Origin: Fasciola hepatica
Lineage: Eukaryota > Platyhelminthes > Trematoda > Plagiorchiida > Fasciolidae
Direction: 5' to 3'
NCBI GenBank assembly: GCA_948099385.1
Contig: CANUEZ040000107.1
Location: 3,906,001 to 3,970,000 of the forward strand
Length of the DNA stretch: 64,000 nucleotides
The position numbers were made by a program, and so were the translations under genes. Each line of letters begins with the position of its first letter. Within the stretch, counting starts at the first letter, position 1. Below the pieces are notes generated by a model. That model was not told the DNA's origin. It did not search any database and worked only from the letters and a program-made list of their open reading frames with translations. This document shows, piece by piece, positions 57,901 through 64,000 of this stretch.

Positions 57901-59825
57901 TAACAATACTTCCCGGCTAAGCTTACGTCACAAGGCATCAACCCATCCAGAACCCGATGGGTTGGGCTCGATTGCAATAAGTTACGGTGAATAGGAGCTA
58001 CTATCTCCACTACTAAACTCATTCACTTCTTCACCCAATTTCAGTTTAGTGCAATCGAACCGGAAATCTTCTGCACCATGGCTCTAAAAGGACCCTTCAC
58101 TAACTCACTAGTTACCATCCGGTCGACCACAACCCCTTTGTATTCCAGAACAATCAAAATGTTTGGTAAAACTTCATGGTGACCTAACTTCTCACTTTCA
58201 ACCCTTTTAGCAAATAGACAACACGAGTTCCTAAAATGTCGATCATGCGCCACAAGCAAGTTCAGCCTACTTACGTAGCATCTAACTGTGTTTTTAGTGA
58301 GCAGGCATTAGCCCTAGTCCATCTTCATTTTTCGGTGGCTTCCAAACTCGTTCCACCTTCCTACCTCATCATTAAACTGCAAAAAAGACTATCCGGAGGA
58401 TCTCTTTCATCTGTCTCCCAGTATGTTGCTGACCACAATTACCATCGTTCCTTCGCTCTCTTAGTTGTTATTTTCCGCTGTTGGCACTGTGCCACCAAGG
58501 CACACTTGTCGTCAGGAAAACGATGTACCATGACCTTTCAAAGTAACTATTAGCCACACATCCGCCGCAACTTGCCTTCCCTTATCTCACGCAGTTCTCC
58601 GTTGCTATGGCCGTTCCTTTGGACCCCGGTTCCTTTTCTTTGCTGGTGGTCAACGCCTCATCTAACGTTCTAAAACTGACCTCCTCCCCCTATTTGGTGC
58701 CTTTGCAATCCTCCCTCCGTCTCTCCCAGTTACCGTCCATTCTCTGGTGTTCCTCATTTTAGGCTTTCAACATATGATTCACCTTCATCTAAAAGGTTTA
58801 ATTGGTCTTCACTTGCCTTTCCTCCTCGCATACTTCCTTTTTTCACCCGGGTTCTGTTCATCACGGTCGTCATCTTTTCTGCCCCTTCCAGTTCCTTCTT
58901 TGTTGGACTCATCGCGCACTACCGGCACGTGAAAGACGATTCACAATGATCTTCGTGTTATTCAAAACAGCCCAAACCACTTGTACCTTCCTTCTTTGAT
59001 TGTTGCTGTATTCACCTCATTCTCGCAATATTTGTCACCACCTCATTTCGTTGAACTCCGCGGCTTTTTTCCCCTGCTGATGGAGCATGCTTCATTGGCA
59101 TCATAGAGCACATGCTCACTCAGATTCCTCCAGCTTTTCGCCAGCATCTTCCTCAGCGTTTGCCGAGCTGCCTGCACCCCAGCGTGCGCCAACTTGCAGT
59201 ACATCCTTAGGCCACGGCCACCGTTTGTTTAATTCTTCAAACGTTTGGCCACTTCTTCCACGCTTCTCAACCTACAAAACCCTCTCTGCTCCACTTCGCG
59301 TTTTACGCCCAGGTGGTTATATTTCACTGCCGAAAGCACCAGTTTCACATCGCCGTAATCGTCACTTGCCAATTTTATGAGCAAACCAACCAATTATTCT
59401 TCGTATATTCTCACCCGAGTTGTTCCAAAGTATTTCGAGTCTCTTCCACATTCTCCCCCAGTTTCAGCTTTATCAGCTGGGTTCCGCTGAATCCCATCAT
59501 TTGACCTTGAACTCTGTACCTGCCGGGAATAGCGTTTGCATCCAACACTGGATCAATAAAAACTCCACACTTTATTCTTTGACCAGCATACACCTATCAT
59601 ATTTTTGCCAGGTTTATGGTACCTTCACCAAACAATTTTTCACCCACGCTAGGTACTCTACTGGAATCAATTACCGTGTTTGTTTAAACTCTCTCTATAC
59701 TTTTTCGTATGCCTTAATTATTCATGCATCTTACATACATCTAGACTGCATTCGCCAACCGCTTACCCTATGTCTATCATACTTTCGTCTACACTACCAC
59801 CAAATATCTTACCACATTATCATCC
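57901..59825 (+). other. Pyrimidine-rich, domain-free sequence
   Basis: Composition resembles the LINE-A tail or 5' region on the plus strand. Open frames such as 58236-58553 and 59420-59836 have no recognised motif. Confidence 0.35.
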
Positions 59826-61849
59826 ATGATATCTGACCTTGTATCGGGCCCGCTTCAGGCCCAGCCGAGGTACACCATTATTGACATGACTGTTGTTACT
59901 CACCTGAAAAAGTCCATGGCTGCCAGTAAGCTTCTCGTAGATCCAGCACACAAGTGTCACGCAACCGATCAACCGCAGGAAGCAGGTCTCCGAGACTGGA
60001 GGAATGCTGAATGTCGGAGAAAGAAGTGGGATGGGGCTTATCTTTCCCGGTTATCGTGGTGGTCAGCTGTTAATCTCTGCGTGAAGTCAGTGTCCATTTG
60101 CTGGGTGGTGAACCGCCACATGAAAGGTCTCCTGTAAGTCGGCTATGACCGTTATTTTTGCCACTGAAGTTAGCGTGACTTAACCAAAAATGCAATCAAA
60201 GTGTTGGCAGATGAAACAGTACTGGATAGAATGGACCTCGAGCTGAATCAGCGAGGTAAAGGTTATTCGTGTTGACCTCTCGGCGGCCTTGTATGCCATC
60301 GGGGACCTCCTGATTAGAAAAATGATACGATATTTGTGGTCAGCTACATTGTATCAGCTTGTTTGGCCTAAATAAAATGTTATCATTTGGCCGAGAGTCA
60401 TGAATCACTTATGGCATGATACTGAGACATTTTCAGAGCACATAAATATGCGGAAGGCAACCTCGGTTGTGGGAACTTGGGCCAGGGCAGCGCAAGAAAC
60501 AAAGCATGAAAGAGGGCAGCGCTTTTAACTAACAGCCAGGCCTCAAGACTCAAAGCCAGACAATGAAAACTGTGTGAAATAGTAGAACAACGAGAGGGAC
60601 GGCCAGAAGGCTTCTGTACGAAAAATGGAGAAAATCGAATTATGCAGTCTTTGTTGACCGCTTGGCTCGGAACGAAAATCAAAGTGAGTTATGGCCCCAC
60701 ATGATTAATGAAGAAAAAGGAAACTACCGTGAACGAGAAGTCTCTTCAAAAGAAAAGTCTCTATTTTTCAAAAATATCTTATGTTTAATCCCCTTTTTCT
60801 GCATCCTACAATTCGTCCAGTCAGACTGCCGGAATGTCCGACGTCCATATTTGTTTTTATTCGTTTTGTTCATCAAAACCCTTTAGGCCACTACCTGGTG
60901 GAAGAACCCAAATTATTACCAAATAACTGGCCATGTAAAAAAACAAGGTATGAGCCTAAAGGTAACAAATTGTGGCAAAAATTACGGTAATTGTTTCATA
61001 CCTGATTGGGCCCTACAGCAAACCGCCTAATGATAATTTCATCAAATTTTGGGATTCTAACACTGTCCAAGCAGGTAAGCATTCTCAACTTTTGGACGAT
61101 CCGCGATAGACCTCATGGCCATTACCAAACTCTTCCATGAAATTTTGATTCCTGGTGCACGTACGAAATTCTCAATAATAGTTCCTGCAAATTATTTCGG
61201 GGTTGCCTGCTTCGTAGCCATTTTGCTCGATTTAGATATCTAGAGAAGTCTCCCATCGAAAATCCCCGGCTACTTGACCGTTTAAATCCAAAAATATTTA
61301 CGTTATCCCTTATTTCTATTAACCTTGTGCCGCTCACTTTACTCCTGCAGCTGTAACCACACTTTTCACCCATACGTCCGTTCATACTTGGCTGCTTCGT
61401 TCGGATGAACCTGAATGAACACATGGAGAGGAGTGTTGAGGTCATGGACTGAGGAGCTTGAGAATGCCGCTCCCGCCGACAGCAAACCAGATCAACGCTC
61501 CTTATCCTTCACAGATTATCACTCTACCAATGTGCTGCAGAGAATGGGTTACAAATTTTTGAGGCTTGGAGGGATTTACCCCAAAGCCCACAAAAACGAG
61601 AAACCGAACCTCACTCTCACGCGGAACTAGCGAGTCTTGTGATGAGCGTAACTGGGGTAAGGCCACGCGGGAGCACGCGTGGTTCATAAAACCCACCACA
61701 GGGTTTCTGATGGGTTTCTTACACAAAATCTCTTGGGCAAAGCGTTTTTATCTCCTTAGTTCACGGCTTTTTCTTTCCTTACCACCGTATACCGTTCGAA
61801 GATAAATTCATCACGTTTTTGGGTTCTGTCCTCATCCCACCGGTTGCGG
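59826..61849. other. Unassigned sequence with a doubtful RT trace
   Basis: A frame near 60255-60320 reads VIRVDLSAALYAIGDLLIRK, faintly like the RT palm motif VxxDFSxAFDxxxHxxLLxK. It stands alone. The 103-codon frame 59826-60137 just before it has no known domain. Confidence 0.3.
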
Positions 61850-62750
61850 ATTCTCACACTTTGGATGAACTTTGACGTTCATCCTGGTGGTTACCTCAAA
61901 CTTTGTGGGACGTGTTCTTTCTTGCATTTATCAATGCCCCTTTCTAATCCACTGCAATTTTCGCCCGTCTGCCCACTACGTAAACATGTGCCTCTTCGGT
62001 GATCCAGAAAATGCGCATTTTTTATCCCTATGTGAATCTTTGCCCCTTCCTATCTTACCACTGCACAATAGCCGTTCAGTGTCTTAACTAAATGTGTTCT
62101 ACAACAATGCTCCCTGAGTTTCAGTTTCTGCTCCAACAAACACTTTCATGTTCCATCTTCTTGTCACCTACCCCAGGCCTCAGCTTACGGAATACAGGGC
62201 TCCTGTGGCGGCAGCACCGTTACCAAAATAAACGTTCTTTCCATCCTCCATCACGTGCTCCTTGCTCCCTTTTATCGTCGTCTCCGTTGCCTACACCCAA
62301 ACCGTCTTTCTTGAATCTGTCTTCATCCCTACAGCCATCTCCCTTACCGACGAAAATACCAACACTGTACCACCTCCCGCCAGATACTCTGGCGAATAAA
62401 AACCAACCTTCTGTCCCCTACTCGGGACGAGTAGAAACACGGGGCCCAAAAGCCAGAAGAAAAGATTTTTACTGCCCTTCTCCCGAGTTGCAGTTGGCTA
62501 TTGTGCAAAGTTATCTACCTGGGGCACGAAGCACTCGCAGTCTATCTTGATTTTTCTCTGTTACGTAAAAAGAGTCGGCTCACCTCATCCCAAACTGATC
62601 CCTTTTTGCTGGTAGACTTCAACTCCTTCCAGGCTAGCAGAGGGCACTATATAGGAGGTGGCTTTTTTGTGCAAGTTGTACAGACTTTCATCAAACTTAG
62701 TGGTTATTATTCATTGCTTGACTCTTTCTCTAAGCCCGGATAACTCTCTA
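61850..62750 (+). other. Possible LINE endonuclease fragment
   Basis: The plus strand is pyrimidine-rich. A frame ending at 62743 contains PFLLVDFNSFQASRGH, like the GDFNxxxxxRG region of LINE endonucleases, followed by LSGYYSLLDSFSKPG in the place of the LxxLNxxxPTR block. The upstream 152-codon frame (62092-62550) is Ser/Pro-rich without a domain. Single-motif evidence only. Confidence 0.3.
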
Positions 62751-64000
62751 TTCGTGTTCTTGAAATTTTTCTCCATGCAAGTTGCGTATATCGCAAGCCT
62801 TCCTCCGGGAACTCCAAAATTCGGCGTCTCTACGAGGCTTTAGACTGAACTTCGACTCTATATTAAGACAGCAGTAGAACTCAATGCTCTCACCTACGGA
62901 CATTCTCAGTTTACCCCAGTGGTACAAAACTACGGAACATTCGCCCTTACTATGTAAATGCGCACATATTTCTGTTCTTCCAGGAATCACGTTTACCCAC
63001 TTGTGACCCGCAAAATGACAGCAATCCCGAAACCTGCCGTTGTTTCTTTTTTCACAATACAGGTGAATCATATCTTCATATGCGTATCGTTCTTCTCTGA
63101 GAAAGTTCCACTCTGAGGGCTTCCAAATGTTCGCTCCGCCAAACCGTTTTGCCGTTCCATACCAGATTCTCCGCTGATCAGCTGCAAGTTTGTACCTACC
63201 CATTCGGAATTAAAGTAGCCGAAAGGATGGGCCCCAAAGCAAAACGAGGTTCATCCAAGTGTTCCGCAATACTGGATTAGCAAAGAGTAAACCTGCGAAA
63301 GATTTAAAAACCTCATTCATGCGGCCTAAACCGGCATCGACCGAGAACCGAATTTTAACAATATTCGACAACAACGGTGTTCCCCGAAAACAGATCACCA
63401 GGTCAGGTCAGGCAGAGTCATATTCAAGGAAAAGGTGCGATACAAACGAACGTGTTCCCGATGAGCTGACTGATATAGACTGTTAAGTGTGCGACATTCA
63501 ATGATGAATCCACGCTTTAGCTCAAAGGTCATGCATGAAAAGCACTCCGTAAGGATTTTCTACATGTGATACTGCTTGATAGAGCAGGTATCCATTCATT
63601 TCTCACGGCCAAAACTCATCCATGGTGTAGTTACACCAGCAGAATCTTTTACATTTGGGCCACTCAGTGCCTGTTTTCGATCGCTGAATTATATCCTTCT
63701 TCAAACGATACTTCTGATGGTGCTGAAGGCATAAAAAAGTCACCATCTGAAAAATATCTCAATGGTTAAAGTACAGGTCATCCATAATTGTAGCAAGCAT
63801 GGCTAATTGGACTCTTGTGCAAGCACCGCAGCTTCATCTGTCCTGCGATGGCTCCCTCGATTTCAAAGGGGCAAGCACCTGAGAGTGAGGGGTGGATCGA
63901 GATCAGCTGAATGCAAGGCCGCCTGAGGAGTATGAGTGAGGAACCACGGAATAGGTGTCCACATGCGTGCCCGACCCGAAGCTGTAAGTAATAGAACGTC
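62751..64000. other. Unassigned sequence at the right edge
   Basis: Frames at 63203-62748 (minus, 151 codons) and 63259-63486 (plus) show no recognised domain. No repeat detected. Confidence 0.3.

Overview
The window reads as eukaryotic, most probably flatworm (platyhelminth), repeat-rich DNA. The main evidence is an LTR retrotransposon of the CsRn1 type: a CHCC Gag motif, a primer-binding site matching tRNA-Trp, and a single Gag-Pol frame. Its neighbours are decayed CR1/jockey-type LINEs like those common in trematodes and tapeworms. The species cannot be named from the sequence. I find no convincing intact host gene, no rRNA or tRNA gene, no CRISPR array and no bacterial-style operon.

Layout. 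Bases 1-6552 are a near-perfect palindrome (arms of at least 3254 bp, 44 bp spacer). Its right arm runs directly into the reverse-transcriptase end of a minus-strand LINE (LINE-A copy 1, about 3383-9720), so the palindrome is mostly an inverted duplicate of that LINE's non-coding 3' tail. Next come a plus-strand RT remnant of a second LINE family (LINE-B, about 9725-11400), a dispersed repeat (family R), a minus-strand RT remnant (LINE-C, 14637-15551) and a 172-codon open frame (15830-16348).

A CsRn1-like Ty3/Gypsy element fills 20129-25557 on the minus strand, with 309 bp LTRs about 1% apart. It is followed by an AT microsatellite. LINE-A copy 2 lies on the plus strand (about 30383-35480) with EN, RT and tail. 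Further right are a LINE-A tail fragment (37770-38270), an inverted pair of family R repeats (39900-41089), an EN domain (42922-43690), a Gypsy integrase remnant (49650-50440) and a BEL/Pao pol remnant (51064-52690, minus). The last 11 kb is old sequence with only weak retroelement traces.

The genes do not form a pathway: they are independent retroelement fragments of different ages. The items most worth checking are the palindrome, a perfect 96 bp inverted pair 25 kb apart whose ends coincide with AG/GT splice-like dinucleotides, and a dispersed repeat that keeps one reading frame across diverged copies. I did not find a clearly new biological system.
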